64,000 nt of DNA from Agrobacterium tumefaciens str. B6 (GCF_001541315.1 NZ_LMVK01000014.1:1-64000), one strand, 5' to 3'; positions 7,225-16,922 are shown, numbered from the stretch's first letter. The notes: generated by a model from the sequence alone, not told the origin. Translations and numbers: made by a program.

Positions 7225-8416
7225 AGCTGCCGAATAAAAGCGAGGGCAGGGCCTTCAGCCCGCGTCCCGGCTCGATGCCTTCGCGCATGACCATGCTTCG
7301 GAGCGTGCCGATTCCCGAGAGCACGTGCAGGCCCGCCGCGCGCGCCATCTGCACCGGCAGCAGGTCGGAAAGCAGTGAACGGTTCAGGAGATCGACGCTG
7401 AGCGTGCGGCTATAGACATCCGCCCGCCGCCTGCGGTCGAAGCTGCTGCCCGCATCGCCCGCAATCGGTCGGTCGGAGACCGCGCCCAGCAGTTCCGTCA
7501 GCGCGATGATGTCGCGCAGGCTGAGGTTCAGCCCCTGCGCGCCGATGGGCGGAAAGCCATGCGCCGCCTCGCCGATCAGGGCAACGCGGCCCTTGCCGAA
7601 GCGGTGCGCCGTCATTGAAGAGAGCGGCCAGGCCTGCACGCTGTCCTCGACGGTGACCGCGCCCAGCATGGATTGCATGCGCTCCTCGATCCGGAGGCTG
7701 AGTGTTTCCAGCGGCAGCGCCGTCAATTCCTCCGCCTGTTGCGGGGTAACGACCCAGACGAGGCTGGATCGGTTCCCGGGCAGGGGAACCTGGGTGAAAG
7801 GACCGGTTGGCGTGTGGAATTCCGTCGAGACATTGCCATGCGACCGGCTATGGCCGAAGTTCAAAACAATGGCCGTCTGCGGATAGGACCAGGATTTGAC
7901 GCCGATGCCGGCTGCATCCCGCACCATCGACTTCCTGCCATCAGCGCCGATGAGGAAATCGGCCGAGAGTGTTTCGCCGTCTGCAAGTGTCACCGATACG
8001 CGGTCGTTGCCGATGTCGATCGTCTCGGCCGTGGCGTCGAGGCGGGTAATATTGTGTTCCTGCTCAACCGCTTCGCTGAGAACGCCAAGCAGCGCCTCGT
8101 TGGGAATGTTCCAGCCGAAGGCATCGAGCCCGATTTCGGAGGAGCGGAACTGCACGGTTGGCGCGCGTAGAAGCCGGTCGGTGCCGTCAATGATCTGCAT
8201 GGTGGAAAGGCGTGCGGCTGATGGCGCGATGCGTGACCAGAGGCCGAGACGGTCCATGAAGCGGATGGACTGGTCCATCAGCGCCGTGGTGCGCTGGTCC
8301 TTCCTTTCGCTTGAAGGTGCAATGAGCGCCACGTGGCGGCCCGCCCGCGCCAGCGCGACGGCCGCGATCTGGCCCGCAAGTCCCGCACCTGTTATGGCGA
8401 TATCGAAGTGTCTCAT
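7208..8416 (-). CDS. UbiH/UbiF-family FAD-dependent hydroxylase
   Basis: The 402-residue product has the three flavoprotein-hydroxylase motifs: the N-terminal dinucleotide fold ITGAGLAGQIAA (residues 8-19), the DG box LIGADGRKSMVRDAA (about 155-170) and the second FAD box RVALIGEAAHGFPPIGAQG (about 275-295). The last usually reads GDAAH; here Asp is replaced by Glu. Such enzymes add ring hydroxyl groups in ubiquinone synthesis, and alphaproteobacteria often use broad-specificity versions. No other ubi gene is nearby, so the exact ring position is unknown. It is divergent from pcs across a 209-base gap and overlaps the AEC gene tail to tail. Confidence 0.85.
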   Translation of the reverse strand: MRHFDIAITGAGLAGQIAAVALARAGRHVALIAPSSERKDQRTTALMDQSIRFMDRLGLWSRIAPSAARLSTMQIIDGTDRLLRAPTVQFRSSEIGLDAFGWNIPNEALLGVLSEAVEQEHNITRLDATAETIDIGNDRVSVTLADGETLSADFLIGADGRKSMVRDAAGIGVKSWSYPQTAIVLNFGHSRSHGNVSTEFHTPTGPFTQVPLPGNRSSLVWVVTPQQAEELTALPLETLSLRIEERMQSMLGAVTVEDSVQAWPLSSMTAHRFGKGRVALIGEAAHGFPPIGAQGLNLSLRDIIALTELLGAVSDRPIAGDAGSSFDRRRRADVYSRTLSVDLLNRSLLSDLLPVQMARAAGLHVLSGIGTLRSMVMREGIEPGRGLKALPSLLFGSFKKAG

Positions 8417-8625
8417 GGTCCTGATCCGTTGTTATTTCCAAAGCATCATAATGGCTTTGCGCGGGTAAATCCACTTCGGCTCCGGAACATCCGGTTGCGA
8501 AGATTCGTTGGTTGCCCTGTTATATTAGTCTTAGGATAAGCGGATTGAGCCGGTTGCAAAGCGTGGTGAATGGCCGCATACCGGAATAAGCAGGGCGGAT
8601 GAAAAACGGGGCGCAGACGCTGACC

Positions 8626-9351
8626 ATGAAAATTTTCAACTACAAGCGTGTTCCCTACGCGGAAATCCGCGCCTTTTCCGTTCATATGCTCACGGCTTCC
8701 GGTTCGTTTCTGGCCTTTCTCGGCGTCGTTGCCGCGGCTGAACACCGTTTCGTCGACATGTTCTGGTGGCTGGGGCTTGCGCTTCTGGTCGATGGTATCG
8801 ACGGACCCATCGCCCGCAAGGTGCGGGTGAAGGAAGTTCTGCCCAACTGGTCCGGCGATACGCTCGACAATATCATCGACTACGTCACATATGTGCTTTT
8901 GCCCGCCTTTGCGCTTTACCAGAGCGGCATGATCGGCGAGCCGCTGTCCTTCGTGGCGGCCGGCATGATCGTGGTGTCCAGCGCCATCTATTATGCCGAT
9001 ATGGGCATGAAGACGGACGAATATTTCTTCTCCGGCTTTCCGGTGGTGTGGAACATGGTGGTGTTCACCCTGTTCGTCATGGATGCCAGCGCAACGACGG
9101 CCATGATCGTCGTTACCGTCTCGGTGTTCCTGACATTCCTGCCGATCAATTTCCTGCATCCGGTGCGGGTGAAACGATTGCGGCCGCTCAATCTGGCCGT
9201 TGTCTTCATCTGGTGCGCGCTTGGCGGTTATGCGCTGCTGACGCACTTCGAAACCCCGAGCTGGGCCGTGATCGGCTTCGTGGTCAGTGGCATCTATCTT
9301 TATTGCATCGGTGGAATATTGCAGTTTTTCCCCTCGCTCGGTGCGAAATAA
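8626..9351 (+). CDS. pcs: Phosphatidylcholine synthase
   Basis: Pcs condenses CDP-diacylglycerol with choline to form phosphatidylcholine in the inner membrane, a pathway characteristic of rhizobia, agrobacteria and brucellae. The product (241 residues from the ATG at 8626) carries the modified CDP-alcohol phosphotransferase signature DGIDGPIARKV...SGDTLDNIIDYVTY (about residues 55-90), with the conserved Asp residues, and about eight membrane helices. I prefer this start because the protein then begins MKIFNYKRVPYAEIRAF as known Pcs proteins do. An ATG at 8599 with a purine-rich stretch before it would add nine residues. Confidence 0.95.
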   Translation: MKIFNYKRVPYAEIRAFSVHMLTASGSFLAFLGVVAAAEHRFVDMFWWLGLALLVDGIDGPIARKVRVKEVLPNWSGDTLDNIIDYVTYVLLPAFALYQSGMIGEPLSFVAAGMIVVSSAIYYADMGMKTDEYFFSGFPVVWNMVVFTLFVMDASATTAMIVVTVSVFLTFLPINFLHPVRVKRLRPLNLAVVFIWCALGGYALLTHFETPSWAVIGFVVSGIYLYCIGGILQFFPSLGAK

Positions 9352-9551
9352 GAAAAAGGTAAAGCCGTTTATTGCTTGTGCAAATCGCATTTAAGCAGCT
9401 TCTTTTTCAGTTGTGCGCAGCAGCAAAACCGTTATCAATAAGTCTTGATTGGATGAAATTGCATACGCATTGGCGTCCGATTGGGAACAATGACCACGAT
9501 CGTTAGAAACGCCTCGAAGAAGGCATGGATGGTCGGTGAGAGAGGGAACTC

Positions 9552-11123
9552 GTGACTGGAACTTTGGCGCCGGAGGCCGTGCCTCTCCTGTCCGTTCGCA
9601 AGCTGACCAAGCTGTTCGGCAATTTCGCTGCCTGCAACGGCATCGATCTCGATATTGCGCCGGGCGAAATCCACGCGCTTCTGGGTGAAAACGGCGCGGG
9701 CAAATCCACGCTCGTCAAGATGCTGTTCGGCGTTCTCGCACCCACCGAGGGTGATATTATCTGGCAGGGCCAGCCGGTTTCCGTCGGTTCGCCAAGCGAG
9801 GCCCGCCAGCTCGGCATCGGCATGGTCTTCCAGCATTTTTCCCTGTTCGAGGCGCTGACGGTCGCTGAAAACATCGCCCTGTCGCTCGACCCTAAAATTT
9901 CATTGAAGGAAATCGCCAGGGAAGCGGAAACGCTGTCGCGGGCCTATGGCCTGCCGCTCGATCCCTATGCGCATGTGGCCGATCTTTCGGTTGGTGAGCG
10001 CCAGCGGATCGAGATCGTCCGCGCCTTGCTGCAGAACCCGCGCCTCATCATTCTCGACGAGCCGACCTCGGTGCTGACGCCGCAGGAGGCTGACAAGCTG
10101 TTCGAAACGCTGGAGAAGCTGAAGGCCGAAGGCCGCTCGGTGCTTTATATCAGCCACCGTCTGGAAGAGGTGCAGCGCATCTGCGACCGCGCCACCGTCC
10201 TGCGTCACGGCAAGGTGACCGGCGCCTGCGATCCGCGCAAGGAAACGCCGGCATCGCTGGCGCGCATGATGGTCGGCAGCGATGTTGCAAGCGTTTCGCG
10301 GCCGACGGGCGAGGCGCTCGGCCAACCGCAGATCGAGGTCATGGGGCTTTCCGTTGCGCCACGCACGCCCTTTGCCGTGGCGTTGAAATCGATTTCCATG
10401 CAGGTGCGCGCCGGGGAAGTGCTGGCGATTGCCGGCGTGGCCGGCAACGGGCAGGGCGAGCTGTTCGATGCGCTTTCGGGCGAATATCCGGTCTATAACA
10501 ACGATGCCATCCATCTGCGCGGCAAGCCGGTCGGTCGCATCGGTATCAATGGCCGTCGCCTGATGGGCGCGGGTTTTGTGCCGGAAGAACGCCACGGCCA
10601 TGCAGCTGTTCCCGGCATGAGCCTTTCCGACAACCTGCTGCTGGCGCGGGCGCGCTCCGACCGCAAGGCGTTTCTGACCGGCGGTTTCCTGCGCATCGTC
10701 AGGGGCTCGGCGATCAGGGCGGCGGCGCGGCGCATTTCGGAAACAATGGATGTGCGCAAAAGCGGGGCCGATCCGCTGGCCGGATCGCTTTCCGGCGGCA
10801 ACCTGCAGAAATTCATCGTCGGGCGCGAGCTTGATCGTCAGCCGACCGTGCTTGTCGTCAACCAGCCGACCTGGGGTGTGGATGCCGGTGCCGCAAGCCG
10901 CATTCGTCAGGCGCTTGTCGATCTTGCCAAGGCGGGCTCGGCCGTCATCGTCATCAGCCAGGATCTCGATGAAATTTTCGAGGTTGCCACCAATATCGCG
11001 GTCATTTCCGACGGCAAGCTTTCCGAGGCCTATCCGGTGGAAGACATGACGCTTGAAAAGATCGGCCTTTTGATGGGCGGCATTAACGCGTCACATTCGG
11101 GAGCCGCCCAGCATGCGCATTGA
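9552..11123 (+). CDS. BMP-type ABC transporter, double ATP-binding subunit
   Basis: The 523-residue protein contains two fused ABC domains. The first has Walker A GENGAGKSTLV (about residue 50), signature LSVGERQRIEI and Walker B LIILDEPTSVL. The second has a degenerate P-loop (GVAGNGQGEL), signature LSGGNLQKFIVGREL and an altered Walker B (VLVVNQPTWGVD). This pattern is shared by ribose and BMP/nucleoside importers such as YufO. It starts at GTG and is the first gene of a four-gene operon with two permeases and a lipoprotein-family binding protein. The 200 bases upstream should hold the promoter, but no clear -35/-10 pair stood out. Confidence 0.93.
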   Translation: MTGTLAPEAVPLLSVRKLTKLFGNFAACNGIDLDIAPGEIHALLGENGAGKSTLVKMLFGVLAPTEGDIIWQGQPVSVGSPSEARQLGIGMVFQHFSLFEALTVAENIALSLDPKISLKEIAREAETLSRAYGLPLDPYAHVADLSVGERQRIEIVRALLQNPRLIILDEPTSVLTPQEADKLFETLEKLKAEGRSVLYISHRLEEVQRICDRATVLRHGKVTGACDPRKETPASLARMMVGSDVASVSRPTGEALGQPQIEVMGLSVAPRTPFAVALKSISMQVRAGEVLAIAGVAGNGQGELFDALSGEYPVYNNDAIHLRGKPVGRIGINGRRLMGAGFVPEERHGHAAVPGMSLSDNLLLARARSDRKAFLTGGFLRIVRGSAIRAAARRISETMDVRKSGADPLAGSLSGGNLQKFIVGRELDRQPTVLVVNQPTWGVDAGAASRIRQALVDLAKAGSAVIVISQDLDEIFEVATNIAVISDGKLSEAYPVEDMTLEKIGLLMGGINASHSGAAQHAH

Positions 11124-12204
11124 GCTTGAAAAACGGGCAGGGGTCTCGAAGCTTTTCACCCTTATTTCGCCGCTTCTGGCGCTTGTGCTGACGCTGCTCG
11201 TCGGCGCCGTCATGTTCGCCATGCTCGGCAAAAATCCGGCTCATGCGCTTTATGCCTTTTTCGTTGAACCGCTGCTCGAAGTCTGGTCGCTGCACGAGCT
11301 GGCGATCAAGGCCGCACCGCTGATCCTGATCGGCGTTGGGCTATCGATCTGTTATCGCTCCAATAACTGGAACATTGGCGCGGAAGGGCAATTCACCATC
11401 GGCGCGATCACCGGTTCCATACTGCCGGTTCTTTATCCCGACTGGCATTCGCCGCTCATCCTGCCGTTGATGATGGTGATGGGCGCCATCGGCGGCGCGC
11501 TTTATGCCGGTATTCCGGCGCTGTTGAAGACGAAGTTCAACACCAACGAAATCCTCGTCAGCCTGATGCTTGTTTATGTCGCGCAGCTGTTTCTCGACTG
11601 GCTGACACGCGGCATCTGGCGTGATCCGGGCGGTTATAACTTCCCCCAGACCAAGCCCTTCAACGAGAGCGCAGTGCTGCCGGAAATGCTGGCATCTGGC
11701 CGGGCGCATTGGGGTTTCGTTTTCGCCATCGTTGCGGCCATCGCGCTGTGGTTCATGATGCGTTACATGCTGAAGGGCTTCGAAGTCACCGTGCTCGGCC
11801 AATCGGCGCGGGCAGGGCGGTTCGCCGGTTTCTCGTCGAGCCGCATGGTCTGGTTTTCGATGCTGCTGTCGGGCGCGCTGGCGGGGCTTGCGGGCATCTC
11901 GGAGGCCTCCGGCTCCATCGGCCATCTGCAGCCCAGCATTTCACCGGGTTACGGCTTCACGGCCATCATCGTCGCCTTTCTCGGCCGTCTCAACCCGCTC
12001 GGCATCATCCTCTCCGGGCTGGTGCTGGCGCTGACCTATCTCGGCGGCGAGGCGGCGCAGCTTTCGATTGGTGTGTCGGACAAGGTGACGCGTGTGTTTC
12101 AGGGGCTGATGTTGTTCTTCGTGCTGTCCTGCGACACGCTGATCTTCTATCGCATCAGGGTCGTCTTCACCGGCAAGGCGCATAACAGCCAGGGAGCGGC
12201 ATGA
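11113..12204 (+). CDS. BMP-type ABC transporter permease 1 (YufP-like)
   Basis: The 363-residue inner-membrane protein has about nine to ten hydrophobic segments and the branched-chain/BMP permease motif RSNNWNIGAEGQFTIGAI (about residues 80-97). It overlaps the ATPase gene by 11 bases and the next permease by four, so the three are translationally coupled. It probably forms a heterodimeric channel with the second permease for nucleoside uptake. Substrate class is inferred from the operon. Confidence 0.92.
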   Translation: MRIELEKRAGVSKLFTLISPLLALVLTLLVGAVMFAMLGKNPAHALYAFFVEPLLEVWSLHELAIKAAPLILIGVGLSICYRSNNWNIGAEGQFTIGAITGSILPVLYPDWHSPLILPLMMVMGAIGGALYAGIPALLKTKFNTNEILVSLMLVYVAQLFLDWLTRGIWRDPGGYNFPQTKPFNESAVLPEMLASGRAHWGFVFAIVAAIALWFMMRYMLKGFEVTVLGQSARAGRFAGFSSSRMVWFSMLLSGALAGLAGISEASGSIGHLQPSISPGYGFTAIIVAFLGRLNPLGIILSGLVLALTYLGGEAAQLSIGVSDKVTRVFQGLMLFFVLSCDTLIFYRIRVVFTGKAHNSQGAA

Positions 12205-13124
12205 TGGATATGCTTCAGGCCATTCTCCTCACCGTCATCACCGCTGCGACACCGCTCGTCCTTGCCGCCTCCGGCGAGCTCGTGACGGAGCGCTCCGGCG
12301 TCCTCAATCTCGGCGTCGAGGGCATGATGATCATGGGTGCGGTCTGCGCTTTTGCCACTGCACATATGACCGGTTCTCCCTATCTCGGCATTCTCGCCGG
12401 CATTGCCTCTGGCGCACTTTTTTCGCTGCTGTTCGGCTTCCTGACGCTGACGCTCGTCACCAACCAGGTGGCGACGGGCCTTGCGCTTACCATTCTCGGC
12501 CTCGGCGTTTCCGGCATGCTTGGCGAAAGTTTCGTTGGCCTGCCGGGTGTCAAGCTGCAGCCTATCGTCTTTCCGCTGCTGTCGGAGATTCCCTTCTTTG
12601 GTCCGCTGCTATTCCGGCAGGATCTGATCTTCTACATGTCCATCGCGCTGGTCTTTGGCACTGGCTGGTTTCTGTTCAAAAGCCGCGCGGGCCTCAAAAT
12701 CCGCGCTATCGGCGACAGTCACGCTTCCGCCCATGCGCTTGGCATCAATGTCATCCGCACGCGTTATCTGGCTGTCATGTTCGGCGGCGCCTGTGCCGGT
12801 CTTGCCGGGGCGCAGCTGTCGCTCGTCTATACGCCGCAATGGGTGGAAAACATGTCGGCCGGGCGCGGCTGGATTGCGCTGGCGCTCGTCGTTTTCGCGT
12901 CATGGCGTCCATGGCGGGTTCTGGCGGGCGGTTATCTGTTCGGCGCCGTCTCCATCGGGCAATTGCATGCGCAGGCATTCGGTATCGGGGTGCCGTCGCA
13001 ACTGCTTTCGGCGCTACCTTACCTTGCAACTATTGTCGTGCTGGTCATCATCTCGCATAATCGCCGCACGACCTTGATCAATACACCGGCATCGCTGGGC
13101 AAATCCTTCGTGCCGGACAGGTGA
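12201..13124 (+). CDS. BMP-type ABC transporter permease 2 (YufQ-like)
   Basis: The 307-residue protein has the permease motif ERSGVLNLGVEGMMIMGA (about residues 31-48), typical of the second permease of BMP/nucleoside ABC systems, and about nine membrane segments. It begins in an ATGA overlap with the first permease. The binding-protein gene follows after 35 bases with its own ribosome-binding site, which would allow a higher protein ratio for the periplasmic component. Confidence 0.92.
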   Translation: MMDMLQAILLTVITAATPLVLAASGELVTERSGVLNLGVEGMMIMGAVCAFATAHMTGSPYLGILAGIASGALFSLLFGFLTLTLVTNQVATGLALTILGLGVSGMLGESFVGLPGVKLQPIVFPLLSEIPFFGPLLFRQDLIFYMSIALVFGTGWFLFKSRAGLKIRAIGDSHASAHALGINVIRTRYLAVMFGGACAGLAGAQLSLVYTPQWVENMSAGRGWIALALVVFASWRPWRVLAGGYLFGAVSIGQLHAQAFGIGVPSQLLSALPYLATIVVLVIISHNRRTTLINTPASLGKSFVPDR

Positions 13125-13159
13125 AGCATTCTCACGTCTCCAAACCAACAGGGGTAAAA

Positions 13160-14233
13160 ATGAAAAAACTGGTCATCGCACTTGCCGCTTCCATCGCGGC
13201 GCTTGGAGGCGTTGTTTCCTCCGCTGAAGCCGCCGACGCCAAGAAGGTCTGCTTCATCTATGTCGGCAGCCGCACCGATGGCGGCTGGACGCAGGCGCAT
13301 GAAATCGGCCGCGAAGAGCTGCAGAAGCACTTCGGCGACAAGATCGAAACGCCGTTCCTCGAAAGCGTTCCGGAAGGCCCGGATGCCGAACGCGCCATCG
13401 AGCGCATGGCCCGTTCCGGCTGCGAACTGGTGTTCACCACCTCCTTCGGCTTTATGGATGCGACCGTGAAGGTTGCCCAGAAGTTCCCCAAGGTGAAGTT
13501 CGAGCACGCCACCGGCTTCAAGACCGCTGAAAACGTCGCGACCTACAATTCGCGTTTTTATGAAGGCCGTTACATTCAGGGCCAGATCGCCGCGAAGATG
13601 TCGAAGAAGGGTGTTGCCGGCTACATCGCGTCCTTCCCGATCCCGGAAGTGGTGATGGGCATCGATGCCTTCGTTCTCGGCGCGCAGTCCGTCAATCCCG
13701 AGTTCAAGGTCAAGGTCGTCTGGGCCAATACCTGGTTCGACCCCGGCAAGGAAGCCGATGCCGCCAAGGCGCTGATCGACCAGGGCGTCGATATCCTGAC
13801 GCAGCACACCGACACGACAGCGCCGATGCAGGTTGCAGCGGAACGCGGCATCAAGGCCTTCGGTCAGGCTTCGGACATGATCAAGGCCGGTCCGGAGACG
13901 CAGCTGACCGCGATCAAGGACACTTGGGGCGCATATTACATCAAGCGCACGCAGGCTCTTCTGGACGGCACCTGGAAGTCCGAATCCATCTGGGACGGCC
14001 TGAAGGACGGCATCCTGACCATGGCGCCCTACACCAACATGCCTGATGACGTGAAGAAGATGGCCGAGGAAACCGAAGCCAAGATCAAGTCGGGCGAGTT
14101 GCATCCTTTCACCGGTCCGGTGAAGAAGCAGGACGGTTCGGAATGGCTGAAGGCTGGCGAGAAGGCTGAAGACAAGGTTCTGCTCGGCCTCAACTTCTAC
14201 GTTGCCGGCGTGGACGACAAGCTGCCGCAATAA
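13160..14233 (+). CDS. BMP-family substrate-binding protein of the ABC importer
   Basis: The product (357 residues) starts at ATG 13160, preceded by AGGGG six bases upstream; an upstream in-frame GTG at 13121 would spoil the signal peptide. A typical signal sequence ends near SSAEA-ADAKK (about residue 24). The mature part opens with KVCFIYVGSRTDGGWTQAHEIG, the start of the BMP/PnrA-like periplasmic binding fold, whose characterised members bind nucleosides. Residues such as HTDTTAPMQVAAE and MAPYTNMP are family-typical. It closes the operon and is followed by a strong hairpin terminator. Confidence 0.93.
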   Translation: MKKLVIALAASIAALGGVVSSAEAADAKKVCFIYVGSRTDGGWTQAHEIGREELQKHFGDKIETPFLESVPEGPDAERAIERMARSGCELVFTTSFGFMDATVKVAQKFPKVKFEHATGFKTAENVATYNSRFYEGRYIQGQIAAKMSKKGVAGYIASFPIPEVVMGIDAFVLGAQSVNPEFKVKVVWANTWFDPGKEADAAKALIDQGVDILTQHTDTTAPMQVAAERGIKAFGQASDMIKAGPETQLTAIKDTWGAYYIKRTQALLDGTWKSESIWDGLKDGILTMAPYTNMPDDVKKMAEETEAKIKSGELHPFTGPVKKQDGSEWLKAGEKAEDKVLLGLNFYVAGVDDKLPQ

Positions 14234-14258
14234 TGCGGATTATCTATCCTGATTGAGG

Positions 14259-14289
14259 CAAGGCCGCACATGCGTCATGTGCGGCCTTG
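14259..14289 (+). terminator. Hairpin terminator after the BMP transporter operon
   Basis: A perfect 14-base-pair stem (14259-14272 with 14276-14289) closes a three-base loop and is followed by the T-rich sequence cttattttc. It begins 25 bases after the binding-protein stop codon. Confidence 0.8.
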
Positions 14290-14433
14290 CTTATTTTCAT
14301 GCGTTTTACTGCATGGATGAAGTTTACCTTTGCTTTTCACGCGACTTGATGTTTTTCACTATAATCTGACTTGAGATACACACGTCTGGCGCGATTTTTT
14401 CGAGATCGCCAGCCGAACGGAAGGATATGGCAC

Positions 14434-15183
14434 TTGCAGCGCGGAATGCTCGATGCGGCGATCGGTTTTCGAAAGCTGCGGACAAATCATGCACAGGTCG
14501 TTCACAAGCTCGGTCTCGATATCGTCTCCGGCACCTTCAAGACGGGTGACATCCTTCCTGGTGATGCCGAGCTGATGGAGCGTCTGAAAGTGTCGCGCAC
14601 AGTGCTGCGCGAAGCGATGAAGACGCTCACCGCCAAGGGCATGATTTCACCCAAGGCGCGTATCGGCACCCGGGTGACGGAGCGCGAGAGCTGGAACATG
14701 TTCGACAGCGAAGTGCTGCTCTGGCATTTCGAGGCTGGTGTCAGCGATGAGTTTTTGCTGCATCTTTATGATATCCGTCAGGCTTTCGAACCCTATGGCG
14801 CGGGCCTTGCCGCTATCAGGGCAAAGGACACCGATATCACCAAGCTCGCCGCCTATGCCAACGAGATGGGCAACACGGCCTATTCCAAGGAAAAGCGCGC
14901 TCTTGCGGATATGAACTTCCATGTGCTCATCACCGAAATGTCGGGCAACCCGTTCATGCGCACCGTCGGTTCGCTGATAAAGGCGGCTCTGGTTGGTATT
15001 TTCCGGATGAGCAACCCGGATACCGATCCCAATGAGATTTCCGATGTTTCCGCCTCCCACCTGAGGCTCGTCGAGGCGTTTCGCCTGCGCGATGAGGCCG
15101 CGGCGCGCCGCGAAATGGAAAGGCTGATTGAGAACGGCCGCCAGCAGGTGCTGGAATTCACTGCCCGCAATACCCCGCGATAA
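14434..15183 (+). CDS. FadR-type (GntR/FCD) transcriptional regulator
   Basis: The protein has an N-terminal winged helix-turn-helix (LGLDIVSGTFKTGDILPGDAELMERLKVSRTVLREAM) and an FCD ligand-binding domain with conserved metal/ligand positions (LYDIRQAFEP, NFHVLITEMSGN, SHLRLVEAFRLRDEAAA). Such regulators respond to organic acids or sugar acids. I chose TTG 14434, which has GAAGGA about ten bases upstream; ATG 14446 is an alternative, and a longer TTG start at 14371 is less likely. It lies downstream of the BMP transporter on the same strand but behind its terminator, so control of that operon is possible and unproven. Confidence 0.88.
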   Translation: MQRGMLDAAIGFRKLRTNHAQVVHKLGLDIVSGTFKTGDILPGDAELMERLKVSRTVLREAMKTLTAKGMISPKARIGTRVTERESWNMFDSEVLLWHFEAGVSDEFLLHLYDIRQAFEPYGAGLAAIRAKDTDITKLAAYANEMGNTAYSKEKRALADMNFHVLITEMSGNPFMRTVGSLIKAALVGIFRMSNPDTDPNEISDVSASHLRLVEAFRLRDEAAARREMERLIENGRQQVLEFTARNTPR

Positions 15184-15405
15184 CTCAAACTGCGGGAGCG
15201 GGATGCGACCCTCTTCCAATCACGTTTGATGAAAATCGGTGCGGAAATTTGGTGCAGATTTGCATGGTTTCTTAAGTGGGCCGCCGTTATAGCAATTCCG
15301 GAATGAAATTACCGATGCGCCCGTTCGTTTGCCGGACGGCGTGAAGTCAAACATATGCCGCCGTCCTGGCCGCCATGCGGCCGGCGACAGGGTGTTGGAG
15401 GTCTT

Positions 15406-16767
15406 ATGGAGCGCAGCTCTCTAGCCATTATTCTCGCAGCGGGCGACAGCACGCGCATGAAATCGTCGAAGTCCAAGGTGCTGCATCCGGTCGCCGGGCG
15501 TCCGATGATCGCGCATGTGGTGGAGGCGGTGGCTGGATCTGGCGGCGGCACGGTGGCGCTGGTGGGCGGGCGCGATGCCGACAATGTCACTGCGGCCGCA
15601 AGCATGAAGGGCATTCAGGGCGAAGCTTTCCTGCAAACGGAACGCAAGGGCACTGGCCACGCGGTTCTTGCCGCACGCGCCGCCCTCGAACGCGGTTTCG
15701 ATGATCTCATCATTGCCTATGGCGATGTGCCACTTATCACCTCCGCAACGCTCGACCGGGCGCGTGAGGCGATTGCCGCCGGCGCCGATGTCGCTGTCAT
15801 CGGTTTCCATACCGATCGCCCGACCGGTTACGGCCGGCTTCTGGTCGAGAATGGTGAGCTTGTCGCGATCCGCGAGGAAAAAGACGCCACCGATGCGGAG
15901 CGCAAGGTCACCTGGTGCAATAGCGGCCTGATGGCCATCAACGGCCGCAATGCGCTCGATCTGCTCGACCGGATCGGCAACAGCAATGTGAAGGGCGAAT
16001 ATTATCTGACTGACGTCGTCGAGATCGCCCGCTCTCTCGGACGCCGCGCCGTCGCCATCGACGCGCCGGAAGCCGAGCTGGTCGGCTGCAACAACCGTGC
16101 CGAACTGGCCTTTATCGAGAAGCTCTGGCAGGAGCGCCGCCGCCACGAATTGATGGTGGACGGCGTTTCGATGATTGCCCCCGAAACCGTCTTCCTCTCC
16201 TTCGACACCAAGATCGGTCAGGACGTTCTGATCGAGCCGAATGTCGTCATCGGTCCCGGCGTCACGATCGAGCCGGGCGCCGTCATCCACGCCTTCTCGC
16301 ATCTGGAAGGGGCCCATGTCGCGGAAGGTGCGGCCGTTGGTCCCTATGCGCGGTTGCGCCCGGGTGCGAACCTGCATGCCAATTCCAAGGTGGGCAATTT
16401 CTGCGAGGTCAAGAAGGCCGAGATCGGCGAGGGCGCCAAGGTCAACCATCTGACCTATATCGGTGACGCCTTTATCGGTGCAGGCAGCAATATCGGCGCG
16501 GGCACCATCACCTGCAATTACGATGGCTACAACAAGGCCGAAACGCGCATTGGTGCGAACAGTTTCATTGGTTCGAACTCGTCGCTGGTCGCTCCTGTCA
16601 CCATTGGAGAGGGGGCCTATATCGCCTCCGGCAGCGTGATTACCGATGACGTGCCTGATGATGCGCTGGCGTTCGGGCGGGCGCGGCAGGAGATGAAACC
16701 GGGCCGGGCGACCGTTGTACGCGAGCGGGCAAAAGCGCTGAAGGAAGCGAAGAAAAAGTCCTCTTGA
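15406..16767 (+). CDS. glmU: Bifunctional N-acetylglucosamine-1-phosphate uridyltransferase / glucosamine-1-phosphate acetyltransferase
   Basis: GlmU makes UDP-GlcNAc for peptidoglycan and LPS. The 453-residue protein has the nucleotidyltransferase motif [19 protein letters not shown] (residues 10-28) and a C-terminal left-handed beta-helix (about 250-430) with the acetyltransferase segment [11 protein letters not shown]...[12 protein letters not shown]...TITCNYDG. Start 15406 has GGAGG six bases upstream; an in-frame start at 15355 lacks this. It lies 204 bases before glmS on the same strand, the preceding enzyme of the same pathway. Confidence 0.97.
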   Translation: MERSSLAIILAAGDSTRMKSSKSKVLHPVAGRPMIAHVVEAVAGSGGGTVALVGGRDADNVTAAASMKGIQGEAFLQTERKGTGHAVLAARAALERGFDDLIIAYGDVPLITSATLDRAREAIAAGADVAVIGFHTDRPTGYGRLLVENGELVAIREEKDATDAERKVTWCNSGLMAINGRNALDLLDRIGNSNVKGEYYLTDVVEIARSLGRRAVAIDAPEAELVGCNNRAELAFIEKLWQERRRHELMVDGVSMIAPETVFLSFDTKIGQDVLIEPNVVIGPGVTIEPGAVIHAFSHLEGAHVAEGAAVGPYARLRPGANLHANSKVGNFCEVKKAEIGEGAKVNHLTYIGDAFIGAGSNIGAGTITCNYDGYNKAETRIGANSFIGSNSSLVAPVTIGEGAYIASGSVITDDVPDDALAFGRARQEMKPGRATVVRERAKALKEAKKKSS

Positions 16768-16834
16768 AAGACGTTACCAAGCGATACCGAAAGTGACCGG
16801 CGGCGTAATTGCCGATTTCAGGGAAACGGTTAAA

Positions 16835-16922
16835 GCATTTCCAGTAAAAGTGTGCAGCGGTTTTACGTCCGGAAATGCGTCAGAACAAAAAGGTGAAGTA
16901 TTTTTGCATTTCAGGGAAATGC
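16835..16922. repeat. Palindromic repeat pair between glmU and glmS
   Basis: Two imperfect palindromes occupy the glmU-glmS gap. The larger (16835-16878) has arms GCATTTCC and GGAAATGC around a 28-base middle with an inner agtaaaa/ttttac pairing and the core gtgtgcagcgg. The smaller (16906-16922) has arms GCATTTC/GAAATGC. The larger resembles a short intergenic palindrome that I recall as common in rhizobial genomes (RIME/REP-like). Its effect on glmS expression is unknown. Confidence 0.6.
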
